Below are positions 26,082 through 34,898 of a stretch of 41,341 nucleotides of DNA, piece by piece (positions within the stretch are counted from its first letter, which is position 1; every line of letters begins with the position of its first letter). Origin of the DNA: Holophagaceae bacterium (GTDB taxonomy: Bacteria > Acidobacteriota > Holophagae > Holophagales > Holophagaceae); contig JANYAS010000172.1 in NCBI GenBank assembly GCA_025361205.1, forward strand, positions 1 through 41,341, read 5' to 3'. The notes under the pieces were generated by a model, which saw nothing but the letters and a program-made list of their open reading frames with translations, made no database searches and was not told the origin of the DNA. A program made the position numbers and the translations under genes.

Positions 26082-27188
26082 ATGGATTTTGACACCCTGG
26101 TGCGAGCCAAGAACGAACTGGAACCCCGCGTCCAGCAGTTGGTTGCCCACCTCGATCCCGAACGCAAGGCCCTGGAACTGGAACAGATCGAAGAACGGAC
26201 CACAGTGCCCGGTTTCTGGGATGACCCGGACGCCGCCAAGCCCCTCCTCCAGAAGCGGGGCACCCTCACCAGCGACATCGCCCTGGCCAAGTGCCTGAGC
26301 GGCGATCTGGACGACCTAGAGATGGGGCTCGAACTGGCGCGGGACGACGCCGGCATGCTGGCCGAGGCGGAAGCCGTGGAAGGGGGCCTGCGCAAGGCCA
26401 TCGAGGACGCCGAGCTGCGGATGATGCTCAGCGGCGATCTGGACCACAACCACGCCATCGTGGCCATCGCCCCCGGGGCGGGGGGCACCGAAAGCCAGGA
26501 TTGGGCGGCCATGCTGCTGCGCATGTACCTGCGCTTCTGCGAGAACAAGGGCTGGGCCACGGAGATGATCGACTACCAGGACGGCGAGGAGGCCGGCATC
26601 AAGGGCGCCACTTTCATCGTCGATGCCCCCTTTTCCTACGGCTACCTGCGGGCCGAGGCCGGTGTCCACCGCCTGGTGCGCATCAGCCCCTTCGATTCCG
26701 CCAAGCGCCGCCACACCAGCTTCGCCGCCGTCTATGTGAGCCCCGAACTGGACGACACCATCGACCTCGAAATCCCGGACAAGGACCTCAAGATCGACGT
26801 GTTCCGCGCCAGCGGCGCCGGGGGCCAGCACGTGAACCGCACCGAGTCCGCCGTGCGGTTCACCCACCTGCCCACGGGCATCGTCGTGAGCTGCCAGAAC
26901 GAACGCAGCCAGATCAAGAACCGCGCGACCGCCCTGAAGGTGCTGAAGGGCCGCCTCTACGAGGTGGAGCTGCGCAAGTTCCAGGACAAGGTGGCGGCCG
27001 CCAGCGGCGAGAAGTCCGACGTGGCCTGGGGCAGCCAGATCCGCAGCTACGTCCTCCAGCCCTACCAGATGGTGAAGGACCACCGCACCGGCGCCGAGAC
27101 CAGTCAGACCCAGAAGGTGCTCGACGGCGACATCGACGTCTTCATCCGCACCCAGCTGCTGGCGAAGAGTCTCAAGGCCGAGGGCTAG
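26082..27188 (+). CDS. prfB: Peptide chain release factor 2
   Basis: This 368-aa factor recognises UGA/UAA stop codons and triggers peptide release. It has the RF2 tripeptide SPF (RISPFDS) and GGQ in GAGGQHVNRTES. There is no programmed frameshift: where E. coli has CUU-UGA-C, this gene has CTC-GAT (26151-26156) coding Leu24-Asp25 in frame, so UGA-dependent autoregulation is absent. The stop directly abuts the stop of the convergent gene at 27189. Confidence 0.96.
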   Translation: MDFDTLVRAKNELEPRVQQLVAHLDPERKALELEQIEERTTVPGFWDDPDAAKPLLQKRGTLTSDIALAKCLSGDLDDLEMGLELARDDAGMLAEAEAVEGGLRKAIEDAELRMMLSGDLDHNHAIVAIAPGAGGTESQDWAAMLLRMYLRFCENKGWATEMIDYQDGEEAGIKGATFIVDAPFSYGYLRAEAGVHRLVRISPFDSAKRRHTSFAAVYVSPELDDTIDLEIPDKDLKIDVFRASGAGGQHVNRTESAVRFTHLPTGIVVSCQNERSQIKNRATALKVLKGRLYEVELRKFQDKVAAASGEKSDVAWGSQIRSYVLQPYQMVKDHRTGAETSQTQKVLDGDIDVFIRTQLLAKSLKAEG

Positions 27189-27689
27189 CTATTCGCCCTT
27201 GGCGATCTTGAGCTGTTCGTCCTTCGGCAGCCGGAACACCCAGCGGCCCGTGACGCGGTCCCAGACGTCAAAGCAGCACAGCCAGTTCAGCATGCCGGCC
27301 ACCATCACATAGGTGGCACCGTACTCCTGCGTGAGCGTGCGCACCGGCTCCGTACCCACACCGCCGAAGGCCCAGGCCAAGGCCCCGTAGACGGGCCCAA
27401 TGCCGGCAGTGCCCAGGGCGCCGAGTATGGGCAGCCAGGCTCCCTGTACGGGTAGGAAGACGCCACCCTTTACGCCCTCCACAGCACCGAACTGCATCTG
27501 AAAAGCGCCCAGGGTACAGAACAGGGCCCACACGCCAAAGAAGGCCATGGCCCGGCGCTTCTCCCCGATGACCCAGTACCCCGCGCCTGGTACCAGCCAC
27601 TGCAACAGCAAGGGCTTCCAGGCCGCCTTCAGGGCCTTCTGCTTGCGGAGCGGCATGGGGAGTCTCAATGGGGGCTGTTCGTCGGTCAT
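27189..27689 (-). CDS. Membrane protein of unknown function
   Basis: A 166-aa protein with a basic N-terminus and about four hydrophobic segments (LLLQWLVPGAGYWVIG, AFFGVWALFCTLGAFQM, WLPILGALGTAGIGPVYGAL, YVMVAGMLNWLCCFDVWDR). The start of the hydrophobic core resembles the tail-repeat proteins of small TM2-like membrane families, but I cannot assign it. It lies convergent to prfB with zero intergenic bases. Confidence 0.7.
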   Translation of the reverse strand: MTDEQPPLRLPMPLRKQKALKAAWKPLLLQWLVPGAGYWVIGEKRRAMAFFGVWALFCTLGAFQMQFGAVEGVKGGVFLPVQGAWLPILGALGTAGIGPVYGALAWAFGGVGTEPVRTLTQEYGATYVMVAGMLNWLCCFDVWDRVTGRWVFRLPKDEQLKIAKGE

Positions 27690-27765
27690 TTCCCCAGATT
27701 ACCTCACCTCGGTTCGGGGAGGCCATCCGAAGGCGCAGGGTCCCCCGGGTTCAGTTCCCCCTCCT

Positions 27766-27792
27766 GAGCGCCCCGGTCCATCCGGGGCGCTC
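27766..27792 (-). terminator. Hairpin downstream of the coiled-coil lipoprotein
   Basis: An 11-bp perfect stem (GAGCGCCCCGG / CCGGGGCGCTC) with a 5-nt loop lies 18 nt after the lipoprotein stop. There is no T-run, so it is a probable but weak terminator. Confidence 0.5.
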
Positions 27793-27810
27793 CTTCGCCT
27801 GGATCGCGGC

Positions 27811-28947
27811 TCAGTCGGAGACGGCAAATACCACACGGTCGTTGCGCAGGCGATCAACATCCAGGATCCGGATGGTCGCCATGGCATGGTCATCAGAGAG
27901 GGTCAGGCTGTAGTGCTTGTCCTTCTCCAGAGAACCGGGGATCACGTTCACTTTGCTGATCTTCTTCAGGCCAAGGTCGGAGGCCTGAATGATCACTTCG
28001 GGGTTCGGGCTTTCCAGGGGCAGGTCCTTGTCGAACTTGGCCATGCTGGCCCTGGGGCCCATCCGATCCTTGGCGAAGACGGGAACGATGATCAGCCCGT
28101 CATTCACCAATTGCTTACGGCTCCCCACCAGGTAGTGCAGGGCGTTGAGCTTCGCCTTCTGTGCCTGGCTCACGGTGGAGAGTTCGTTCACCTGGGTCAG
28201 GAGGGATGTCTTTTCTGTCTGGAGGGAATCCACATCCTCCTGGACCTTTTGGCGCTGGGCCACTAGGTCATCCACCTGGACTTTCAGCCCCGTGGCCACC
28301 AGGTTGCTGTCATCCCGCTCCTTCTGGAGGGAGGCCCGCTGACTGGCCACGTACTCGGTGGGGCCAACGATCGCCTTGCCCTGGGTGACGGCGGTGAGGT
28401 AGGTCCCGCCCACGTATTGATGGTAGACATGCCAACCAGGCTGCAGTTCCTCCATGATATTGGCTCGGGCCGCCACTTCCTTGGCCTTGTCATCCGAAAG
28501 GCCTCGGCTCCTCAGGTAGCGCACCGCCATGGTGAAGTGGTTGTCGTTCTCCTTGGCGATCACGGGGCGGGGCAGATCGGCGCGCATTTTCGCAACCTTG
28601 GTGTCCAGATCCGCGATCTGCTTATCGCGATCCAGGATCTCCTGCAGAAGGGTCGCGGTGCCGTTGTCCTTCTCGGCCTTCACGCGCACCTCAAGGAGGC
28701 TGCGCTGCGCTTCGGTGAGCTGGATTCCCGCGGTGCCTGGCTGGACACCGGCCTTGGCCATGGCCTCCGTCTGGGCCTTGGCGACACCTCGTGCCTGGCT
28801 CTCGGCCTTCTCGGCCTCGGTCACCTTTTGGGTAAGATCCCTTGCCTCGGTGGATTCAGTTCCGGACTTCCGGTCGCAACCCACGGAAAGGGCAAAGGGT
28901 AAGGCGACCAGCAGGGCGCCGAGTGTAAGGGAACGAAGAATATTCAT
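27811..28947 (-). CDS. Coiled-coil lipoprotein of unknown function
   Basis: This 378-aa protein has a lipoprotein signal (MNILRSLTLGALLVALPFAL, then SVGC with Cys24) and so is likely membrane-anchored in the periplasm or outer membrane. Two predicted coiled coils (about 35-130 and 205-275, rich in Gln/Glu/Lys/Ala) flank a compact domain (about 140-200, RYLRSRGLSDDKAKEVAARA, GWHVYHQYVGGTYLTAV). The C-terminal 100 residues look like a beta-rich domain. I do not recognise the family. ATG 28947 has AGGAG upstream and an AT-rich leader. Confidence 0.72.
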   Translation of the reverse strand: MNILRSLTLGALLVALPFALSVGCDRKSGTESTEARDLTQKVTEAEKAESQARGVAKAQTEAMAKAGVQPGTAGIQLTEAQRSLLEVRVKAEKDNGTATLLQEILDRDKQIADLDTKVAKMRADLPRPVIAKENDNHFTMAVRYLRSRGLSDDKAKEVAARANIMEELQPGWHVYHQYVGGTYLTAVTQGKAIVGPTEYVASQRASLQKERDDSNLVATGLKVQVDDLVAQRQKVQEDVDSLQTEKTSLLTQVNELSTVSQAQKAKLNALHYLVGSRKQLVNDGLIIVPVFAKDRMGPRASMAKFDKDLPLESPNPEVIIQASDLGLKKISKVNVIPGSLEKDKHYSLTLSDDHAMATIRILDVDRLRNDRVVFAVSD

Positions 28948-29102
28948 AGTGGGCTCCTGGAAAAATCGGGGTGTCCCGAAGCCCCCAGGATGAGTCCATT
29001 TGCGCGCCGTGCCACTTTCTTTGTACCTTATTCTTCACATTGAACACTATATGATGAATGGATGATCCACCATAAGGTCTAGTCATCAACATCCCAAATA
29101 AC
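28948..29102 (-). promoter_or_regulatory. AT-rich leader and possible promoter of the lipoprotein gene
   Basis: This is one of the few AT-rich stretches in the window (about 29000-29100). TATAGT on the minus strand (29051-29046) matches five of six -10 bases, but no good -35 lies 16-18 nt upstream, so an activator- or alternative-sigma-dependent promoter is possible. Low confidence. Confidence 0.3.
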
Positions 29103-29126
29103 GAGCGGGGGCCGAAGCCCCCGCTC
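29103..29126 (-). terminator. Terminator hairpin of the rplY-pth-rpsF-rpsR operon
   Basis: A perfect 10-bp stem GAGCGGGGGC / GCCCCCGCTC with a tetraloop (CGAA on the plus strand, TTCG in the transcript) lies 22 nt after the rpsR stop. It is followed by GTTATTTGGG on the transcript strand, a weak T-tract. Confidence 0.65.
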
Positions 29127-29148
29127 ACCTGGGAACCGGAAGATGGAA

Positions 29149-29415
29149 TCAGTCCGCGGCGAAGGCCAGCAGGGCGATATTGCGGGCCCGCTTGATGGCT
29201 TCCACGAGCTCGCGCTGGTGGATGGCACACACGCCGCTGGTGCGGCGGGGCAGCACCTTGCCGCGCTCGGGGGTGAAGGCCTGGAGGGTCTTCACGTCCT
29301 TGTAGTCGATCATGAGGGACTTCTCGACGCAGAACTTGCAGAACTTGGCGCGTCGTCCCCCAAAAGCCTTCTTCTTCTTGGGCTTGCCCTTCTTGGCATC
29401 GGCTCGGCGCTTCAT
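29149..29415 (-). CDS. rpsR: 30S ribosomal protein S18
   Basis: This 88-aa ribosomal protein heterodimerises with S6 on the platform of the 30S subunit. S18 signatures are [21 protein letters not shown] and [26 protein letters not shown]. The CxxC and CxxH pairs mean it is the zinc-binding (C+) paralogue type. ATG 29415 overlaps the rpsF stop by 4 nt, keeping S6:S18 synthesis coupled. Confidence 0.96.
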   Translation of the reverse strand: MKRRADAKKGKPKKKKAFGGRRAKFCKFCVEKSLMIDYKDVKTLQAFTPERGKVLPRRTSGVCAIHQRELVEAIKRARNIALLAFAAD

Positions 29416-29801
29416 CCCATCACCTCTTCAGGACTGCGATCCTTGACCCCGGCCTTGGCCTTGCGTCGGGCTTCGCGCTCGATGCGCTGCTTCGTGCGGC
29501 CCGCGGCCTTCTCGGCCACGTCCAGGCGGACACTCAGGTACTTGATGACCGAATCGTTGTTGCGGAAACGGCGCTCGAGTTCGGCGATGAGGTTCGGACC
29601 CGCGTTCATCTCGAACAGGGTGTAGTAGCCCTCGCTGAACTTCTGGACTTCGTAGGCCAGCTTCTTGCGGCCCCACTTGTCGGTCTTGAGCAGTTCGCCA
29701 CCCTGCTCTGCAATGATCCCCTCAAACGACTTGATGAGCTCGTCTGACTGCTCGTCCGTGAGCGTGGGGGAGGCGATGAAGATGGTCTCATAGCGACGCA
29801 T
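29412..29801 (-). CDS. rpsF: 30S ribosomal protein S6
   Basis: This 129-aa S6 starts with [18 protein letters not shown], followed by [20 protein letters not shown] and the [10 protein letters not shown] strand. The C-terminal tail is basic. ATG 29801 has a perfect AGGAGG. It precedes rpsR with an ATGA overlap. Confidence 0.96.
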   Translation of the reverse strand: MRRYETIFIASPTLTDEQSDELIKSFEGIIAEQGGELLKTDKWGRKKLAYEVQKFSEGYYTLFEMNAGPNLIAELERRFRNNDSVIKYLSVRLDVAEKAAGRTKQRIEREARRKAKAGVKDRSPEEVMG

Positions 29802-29926
29802 CTGTCCTCCTTATGGATATGAAGCCCCCCTGTGGATTCCGAGGAGCAAGGAAGACGTCCCCCAGCGGAGGACGCGAATAGGTAGTTTCGCGTGAAAGGG
29901 CAGGAAGATCAACGGAAAGTCTGGGT

Positions 29927-30496
29927 TCATGGCTCCCAGAACTCCGCCGGATTCACCCTGTCGGCCAGGGTACCCAACTCCTCGGTGGCTCCCAGAAGAT
30001 CCAGGAAGCGGGCGAAGGGTGTATCCAGGGCCGCGATGCGAGCCCATTCCGGGCCCGTCCAGGGCTCAAGCACGAAGTCCACCAGGGGGCGCTGGAAGGG
30101 GCCGATTCCCAGGCGCAGCCGGGCGATGTCCTGGGTGCCCAGCAGTTCGAAGACCGAGCGCAGCCCGTTGTGGCCGCCGTCCGAGCCGCTCAACCGGAAG
30201 CGCCCCGTGCCCAGGGGCAGGTCCTTGTCGTCGTGGAGCAGGATCATGCGCCTGGGGTAGCTGCCCGCAGCCTCGGCCTGGACACAGACCTCGCCCGAGA
30301 GGTTCATGTAGGTGCTGGGGACCAGGGCCTGTAGCCGGTCCGTCAAGGAATACAGTGTGCCTGAAGGGAAGCGCTTCTTCCGGGCGGGCGCCAGGTTTCG
30401 GTCCGCCATCCAGCGCTGCAGCATCAGCCGGCCCAGGTTGTGCCTCGTGTCCTGGTATTCAGGGCCGGGGTTTCCGAGAGGTACGAGGGTCCACAT
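29927..30496 (-). CDS. pth: Peptidyl-tRNA hydrolase
   Basis: This 189-aa enzyme recycles peptidyl-tRNA released from stalled ribosomes. It has PLGNPGPEYQDTRHNLG with the catalytic His19 and Asn9, ILLHDDKDLPLG with the catalytic Asp, and GSDGGHNGLRS. It lies between rplY and rpsF, a common bacterial arrangement. The first Gly of the usual GLGNPG motif is Pro-Leu here, a conservative change. Confidence 0.94.
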   Translation of the reverse strand: MWTLVPLGNPGPEYQDTRHNLGRLMLQRWMADRNLAPARKKRFPSGTLYSLTDRLQALVPSTYMNLSGEVCVQAEAAGSYPRRMILLHDDKDLPLGTGRFRLSGSDGGHNGLRSVFELLGTQDIARLRLGIGPFQRPLVDFVLEPWTGPEWARIAALDTPFARFLDLLGATEELGTLADRVNPAEFWEP

Positions 30497-30514
30497 GGTG
30501 AGCTCTTAACATAA

Positions 30515-30538
30515 CGCGGGCGCCAAGAGGCGCCCGCG
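30515..30538 (-). terminator. Hairpin between rplY and pth
   Basis: A 10-bp stem CGCGGGCGCC / GGCGCCCGCG with an AAGA loop is followed on the transcript strand by TTATGTT. It may attenuate read-through from rplY into pth. Confidence 0.55.
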
Positions 30539-30560
30539 CATGAGTGAAGGCCGGTTGGAA

Positions 30561-31220
30561 CTACTTCTTGTCTTCCTTCTTGTCTTCCTTCTTGCCCTTC
30601 TTGACCACTTCCGGCTCGGCGGCGGCAGCGGCAACGGGGGTGGCGACTTCCTCTTCGGCGGCCTTGCCGTGGAGGGCGCATACCACCTGGTGGACATCGC
30701 CGGTGAAGACGACGTTGGCCATGAGGGCGATCTGCTCGAAGCGGATGCTATCACCCACCATCAGGTTGGTGACGTCCACGTCGATGTGGGCGGGGATGAT
30801 GCTCGGCAGGCACTCGATCTCGATCTCGCGATGGGAGAAGTCGAGCACGCCACCCTGGCTCTTCACGCCGACGGCGGTGCCGACGAGACGAACGGGCACC
30901 TTCACACGCACCTTGATGGTCATGTCGACGCGCATGAAATCCACGTGGCGAAGGCGGGCGGTGATGGGGTCCCGCTGCAGGGCCTTGATGATGACGTGGC
31001 GCTTGATGTCCGTGCCCTCGCGCTGGAGGAACATCACGGAGTTCATGCCGGCATCGCTGGCGATGACGCGGGCCACGGCCTTGGGGCTGATGGCAATGGC
31101 GACGGGGGGCTCGTTGAGGCCGTAGATCACGGCCGGGATCATGCCGGACTTCTTGAGGTCGCGGACGGCGGCCTTGCCGAAGGTGTCGCGCTTGGGAACA
31201 ATCAGGACTTCTTGAGACAT
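30561..31220 (-). CDS. rplY: 50S ribosomal protein L25, general stress protein CTC type
   Basis: This 219-aa protein has an N-terminal L25 5S-rRNA-binding domain (1-95; FGKAAVRDLKKSGMIPAVIYG, LQRDPITARLRHVDFMRV) and the C-terminal TL5/CTC beta domain. It ends in an Ala/Glu/Lys tail (KKGKKEDKKEDKK). A perfect AGGAGG precedes ATG 31220. First gene of rplY-pth-rpsF-rpsR. The upstream leader contains a 7-bp hairpin just before the ribosome site. Confidence 0.95.
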   Translation of the reverse strand: MSQEVLIVPKRDTFGKAAVRDLKKSGMIPAVIYGLNEPPVAIAISPKAVARVIASDAGMNSVMFLQREGTDIKRHVIIKALQRDPITARLRHVDFMRVDMTIKVRVKVPVRLVGTAVGVKSQGGVLDFSHREIEIECLPSIIPAHIDVDVTNLMVGDSIRFEQIALMANVVFTGDVHQVVCALHGKAAEEEVATPVAAAAAEPEVVKKGKKEDKKEDKK

Positions 31221-31326
31221 GTATTCCTCCTACCTGGCAGCCCCAACCCTGAGGTCTGGCTGCCCTCTCGTTGGGGCGGGTCCGGGCGGACCGTTCAAAC
31301 CCTCCCCATGGAGGGCCGAACCCATA

Positions 31327-31354
31327 ATTCTGCCTTAAACCCCGTTGAATTCAA
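31327..31354 (-). promoter_or_regulatory. Putative promoter of rplY
   Basis: TTGAAT (31354-31349) and CAGAAT (31332-31327) are 16 nt apart on the minus strand, each matching four of six sigma-70 consensus bases, and lie about 107 nt before the rplY start. The leader then holds GC-rich hairpins near 31270-31300 and 31234-31262. Confidence 0.4.
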
Positions 31355-31401
31355 AGGAAGAACTTGCTGATGTCCGTTCCACGTCCTGTACCATCAGGTC
31401 G

Positions 31402-31505
31402 TTAGGGGCCGTTACAGAATAACCTTGGTTGAATTCGCCATTTTGTTACGGCCCCTTATGCCGTTCTCGCCATTTTCGAGAAGGGTTGTTGTATTACGAC
31501 GGCTT
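31402..31505. repeat. 104-bp dispersed repeat, copy A
   Basis: It is identical in length to 36908-37011 with 6 mismatches and no gaps. It contains an outer pair GGGGCCGTTAC...GTTACGGCCCC (about 49 bp across) and a second hairpin TTCTCG-N7-CGAGAA. It lies between the divergent rplY and ppk1 genes, 38 nt before ppk1. The remainder of the 31221-31543 gap holds the rplY promoter and leader. Confidence 0.88.
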
Positions 31506-31543
31506 GCATTCGGCGGTTACTTTCCAGCACCTAGAGGATCCTC

Positions 31544-33676
31544 TTGTTCCATCCCATCCCCCGTCCCGAGGAACTCCTCAATCGCGAGCTGAGCTGGCTG
31601 GAATTCAATGCCCGGGTCATGGAGGAGGCGGAGGATCCCACGGTCCCCCTGCTGGAGCGGGTGAAGTTCCTCAGCATCGTCTCCAGCAACTGGGACGAGT
31701 TCTTCATGGTACGGGTGGCCGGCATCTGGCGGCAGATCGACGCAGGCATCACCCAGCCCAGTCCCGACGGCCTCACTCCCCGGCAGCTCCTGGAACGGGT
31801 GTCTTCCAAGATCCATGCCTACTCCGCCCGCCAGCACGAGCTCTTCCACGCCATCCTCGAGCCCCAGCTTGAGGCCCAGGGTATCGAGATCCTGAATCCG
31901 CGGCACATGGACGAGGCGCAGGCGGCCTTCCTCCTCGACTACTTCGAGCGCAGCCTCCTACCCCTGATCACCCCCCTGGCCGTGGACACGGGCCACCCCT
32001 TCCCGCGCCTGGGCAACCGCGCCCTGGTCCTGGTGGTGGAACTGGAGCCGGACGAGGATCTGCTGGATGGCGATTTGCCCGCCTCCGAGCTCTCCTTTAT
32101 CCATGTGCCCACCGGCCAGGCGTCCCGCTTCCTGCGAGTGCCCTCCGCGCCCGGCACGCATGCCTTCGTGATGCTGGAGGACGTGGTCCAGCATCACCTT
32201 GCGCGCCTCTTCCTCGGCTATCAGGTAAAGAGCAGCCACGCCATCCGCGTCACGCGGGATTCGGACCTGCCGGTGGAGGAAGACCCCTCCGAGGACCTGC
32301 TCAAGACGGTGGAGGAAAGCCTGCGGGACCGCCGGCGCGGCGCCGTGGTGCGCCTCCAGTACGAGCAAGGGATCTCCTCCAAGGTGTTGGAGCTCCTCAT
32401 CAATGCGATGGATCTCAGCCCGGAAGATCTCTACCCCACGAAGGGTCTCACGGCTTTCTCCGACCTCATGCAGCTCTACAGCCAGCTGGACCTGCCCAAC
32501 CTCAAGGACAGTTCCCTTCCGCCGTTGCCGGCGCCCCAGTTGGACCTGGGCGGCAACATCTTCGAGGCCATCGCCAAGAACGACATCCTGCTGCATCACC
32601 CCTACCAGAGCTTCGACGACACCGTGGTGCGCTTCGTTCGCGAAGCGACGGACGATCCGAAGGTCCTCGCCATCAAGATGACCCTCTACCGCATCACCGC
32701 GAACAGTCCGGTGGCTGCGGCCCTGGAGCGGGCGGCGGAACGGGGGAAGCAGGTGGCCGCCATCGTGGAACTGCGGGCCCGCTTTGACGAGGCCGCCAAC
32801 ATCGCCTGGGCGCGCCGGCTCGAGAAGACGGGCGTCCACGTCGTCTACGGTCTGCCCAACCACAAGATCCATTGCAAGGCCTGCCTGGTGGTCCGCCAGG
32901 AGGCAGGGGGCATCAAGCGGTACTGCCATCTCGGAACCGGCAACTACAACGAACGTACCAGCCGTCTCTATTCAGATCTGGGCCTGCTGACGGCCCGGCC
33001 CGAGTACGGCGAGGATCTCTCCAACCTCTTCAACATGCTCACGGGCTACACCCGGCCCCCGCGATTCCACCGGCTGCTGCTGGCACCCCAGCACCTCAAG
33101 AAGGCCCTCAAGGCCCGCATCCTGCGGGAGATTGCTCATGCCCGCGAGGGAAGCGCCGCCCGCATGGTGCTCAAGATGAACGCCCTGGTGGATCCGCAGC
33201 TCATCCAGCTGCTCTACGAGGCCAGCCGGGAGGGCGTGAAGGTGGATCTCATCGTGCGCGGCACCTGCTGCCTGCGCCCCGGAGTGCCCGGTCTTTCCGA
33301 GAACATCCGAGCGATCTCCATCATCGACCGGTTCCTGGAGCACGCTCGGGTCTACCACTTTGCCAACGACGGCCAACCCGAGACGCTCCTGTCCAGCGCC
33401 GACCTCATGCCGCGCAACCTTGACCGCCGGGTGGAACTCGCGTTCCCCCTCAGTGATCCCATCCTGGCCGCCCAGGTGGTGGAGATGCTCGAACTCCAGT
33501 TGCACGACACCCTCAAGGGCCGGGTGATCGGGCCCGACGGGGAGGTGCTCCGGCGCGGTCTGGACCTTCAGGACCCCCCCCTGCGCAGCCAGCTCCGCAT
33601 CTACGAACACACCCTCCTCGCCAGCGGGGTGGGAGCCTTGACCCAGCGGCTGGGGCCACTGGATCCGGATATTTGA
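31544..33676 (+). CDS. ppk1: Polyphosphate kinase PPK1
   Basis: This 710-aa enzyme reversibly makes polyphosphate from ATP. The N-terminal domain starts LLNRELSWLEFNARVMEEA. The PLD-like catalytic domains contain His443 (NHKIHCKACLV, the phosphorylated His), CHLGTGNYNERTSRLYSD with the conserved Arg/Tyr, and the later FLEHARVYHF. The start is TTG 31544 with AGAGGA 9 nt upstream; the protein begins directly with the family's N-terminal motif, so no better start is needed. Confidence 0.95.
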   Translation: MFHPIPRPEELLNRELSWLEFNARVMEEAEDPTVPLLERVKFLSIVSSNWDEFFMVRVAGIWRQIDAGITQPSPDGLTPRQLLERVSSKIHAYSARQHELFHAILEPQLEAQGIEILNPRHMDEAQAAFLLDYFERSLLPLITPLAVDTGHPFPRLGNRALVLVVELEPDEDLLDGDLPASELSFIHVPTGQASRFLRVPSAPGTHAFVMLEDVVQHHLARLFLGYQVKSSHAIRVTRDSDLPVEEDPSEDLLKTVEESLRDRRRGAVVRLQYEQGISSKVLELLINAMDLSPEDLYPTKGLTAFSDLMQLYSQLDLPNLKDSSLPPLPAPQLDLGGNIFEAIAKNDILLHHPYQSFDDTVVRFVREATDDPKVLAIKMTLYRITANSPVAAALERAAERGKQVAAIVELRARFDEAANIAWARRLEKTGVHVVYGLPNHKIHCKACLVVRQEAGGIKRYCHLGTGNYNERTSRLYSDLGLLTARPEYGEDLSNLFNMLTGYTRPPRFHRLLLAPQHLKKALKARILREIAHAREGSAARMVLKMNALVDPQLIQLLYEASREGVKVDLIVRGTCCLRPGVPGLSENIRAISIIDRFLEHARVYHFANDGQPETLLSSADLMPRNLDRRVELAFPLSDPILAAQVVEMLELQLHDTLKGRVIGPDGEVLRRGLDLQDPPLRSQLRIYEHTLLASGVGALTQRLGPLDPDI

Positions 33677-33680
33677 ACCC

Positions 33681-33814
33681 GGAAAAAGGCTGGATCCGCG
33701 AAATGCGCGAAAAGGTGCGCAAAGAAAAGAAGTCGGCTTTGATGCCGCCTGCTTTCTTTTCGCGCGCCCGCAGGGCGTCTCGCGTTTTTCGCGGTTCCCT
33801 TTTTGAGTGTTTCG
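33681..33814. repeat. Long imperfect inverted repeat between ppk1 and mrp
   Basis: The left arm (AAAAAGG... CCGCGAAA... GCGCGAAAAGG... AAAGAAAAG, 33683-33729) is approximately complementary to the right arm ending in CGCGTTTTTCGCGG...CCTTTTT at 33814. Short CGCGAAA-like units recur within each arm. It starts 4 nt after the ppk1 stop, so it may act as a terminator. Confidence 0.65.
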
Positions 33815-33858
33815 ACGCGGATCTCCCTCCGTGTCAAACTGGCGGGCTGGAGACCCGC

Positions 33859-34893
33859 ATGACCAAGATTAGCCGCGCCGCCCTGTTCGAAGCCCTGTCC
33901 GCCTATGTGATCCCCGGCACCAGCGCGAACCTCACGACCCTCAAGGCCTTGAAGGGCATCGATGTCACCGAAGGGAAAGTGACGGTGCTGCTCCAGCTCC
34001 TGGAGGCCTACCAGGACCGCGTGCAAGTGATCAAGCAGGCCCTGGAAGAACTCATCCTCAACCAGCCCGGCGTGGCCGAGGTGGATATCGAGATCGGCTG
34101 GGAGAAGACCGCCCAGGTGGAGTTCAAGAACCTCATCCCCGGCATCAAGCGCTGCGTGGTGGTGGGCTCGGGCAAGGGCGGCGTGGGCAAGAGCACCGTC
34201 ACCATCAACCTCGCCATCGCCATGGCCCAGAAGGGCCTGAAGGTGGGCCTCCTGGACTCCGATATCTACGGCCCCTCCATCCCCATGATGCTGGGCTTGA
34301 AGGATTCCCCCCTGGGTACGCCGGATGGCAAGATCCTGCCCCTCGAGGCCTTTGGCGTGAAGGTCATGTCCATGGGCCTGCTCATCGAGGAGGACCGCCC
34401 CGTCATCTGGCGAGGCGCCATGCTCAACAAGGCCCTCCAGCAGTTCCTGAAGGACGTGGCTTGGGGGGATCTGGATGTGCTCTTCATCGACCTGCCCCCC
34501 GGCACCGGCGACGTGCAGCTCACCCTCATCCAGAACGCCCAGGTGGACGGCGCCGTGATCGTCAGCACACCCCAGGACGTGGCCTTTCTCGATGCAAAAA
34601 AGGCCATCGGCATGTTCAACACGGTGAAGGTGCCCATTGTGGGCGTCATCGAGAACATGAGCAGCTTCCTCTGCCCCGGCTGTGGCCAGGAGACCCAAAT
34701 ATTTGGCCACGGCGGCGTGAAGGCGGCAGCGGCGCGGATGGAACTTCCCTTCCTGGGCGAGGTGCCCATCGATCTCGCCATCCGCGAGGGCTGCGACAGC
34801 GGCAAGCCCCTGGTGGCCGAACATCCGGACAGCCCCCAGACCAAGCTCTTTCAGGCGATGGCCGAAAGCCTCATGGGCACCCTCAAGCTCTGA
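33859..34893 (+). CDS. mrp: Mrp/ApbC/NBP35-type Fe-S cluster carrier ATPase
   Basis: This 344-aa P-loop ATPase transfers Fe-S clusters to apoproteins, a fitting partner for the Fe-S-rich Ehr complex although not linked to it. It has a short N-terminal MIP18-like region (1-95), the deviant Walker A GSGKGGVGKST at 103-113, DSDIYGPSIP, DLPPGTGD, and the metal-binding CxxC in FLCPGCGQE. ATG 33859 is chosen; the 62-codon upstream extension lies inside the inverted repeat and is rejected. Confidence 0.92.
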   Translation: MTKISRAALFEALSAYVIPGTSANLTTLKALKGIDVTEGKVTVLLQLLEAYQDRVQVIKQALEELILNQPGVAEVDIEIGWEKTAQVEFKNLIPGIKRCVVVGSGKGGVGKSTVTINLAIAMAQKGLKVGLLDSDIYGPSIPMMLGLKDSPLGTPDGKILPLEAFGVKVMSMGLLIEEDRPVIWRGAMLNKALQQFLKDVAWGDLDVLFIDLPPGTGDVQLTLIQNAQVDGAVIVSTPQDVAFLDAKKAIGMFNTVKVPIVGVIENMSSFLCPGCGQETQIFGHGGVKAAAARMELPFLGEVPIDLAIREGCDSGKPLVAEHPDSPQTKLFQAMAESLMGTLKL

Positions 34894-34898
34894 TTCAG

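Noticed and set aside
33673..33858. 62-codon N-terminal extension of the Mrp ATPase
   Set aside because: It lies in the imperfect palindrome and has no Mrp homology; the family starts at MTKISRAALF.
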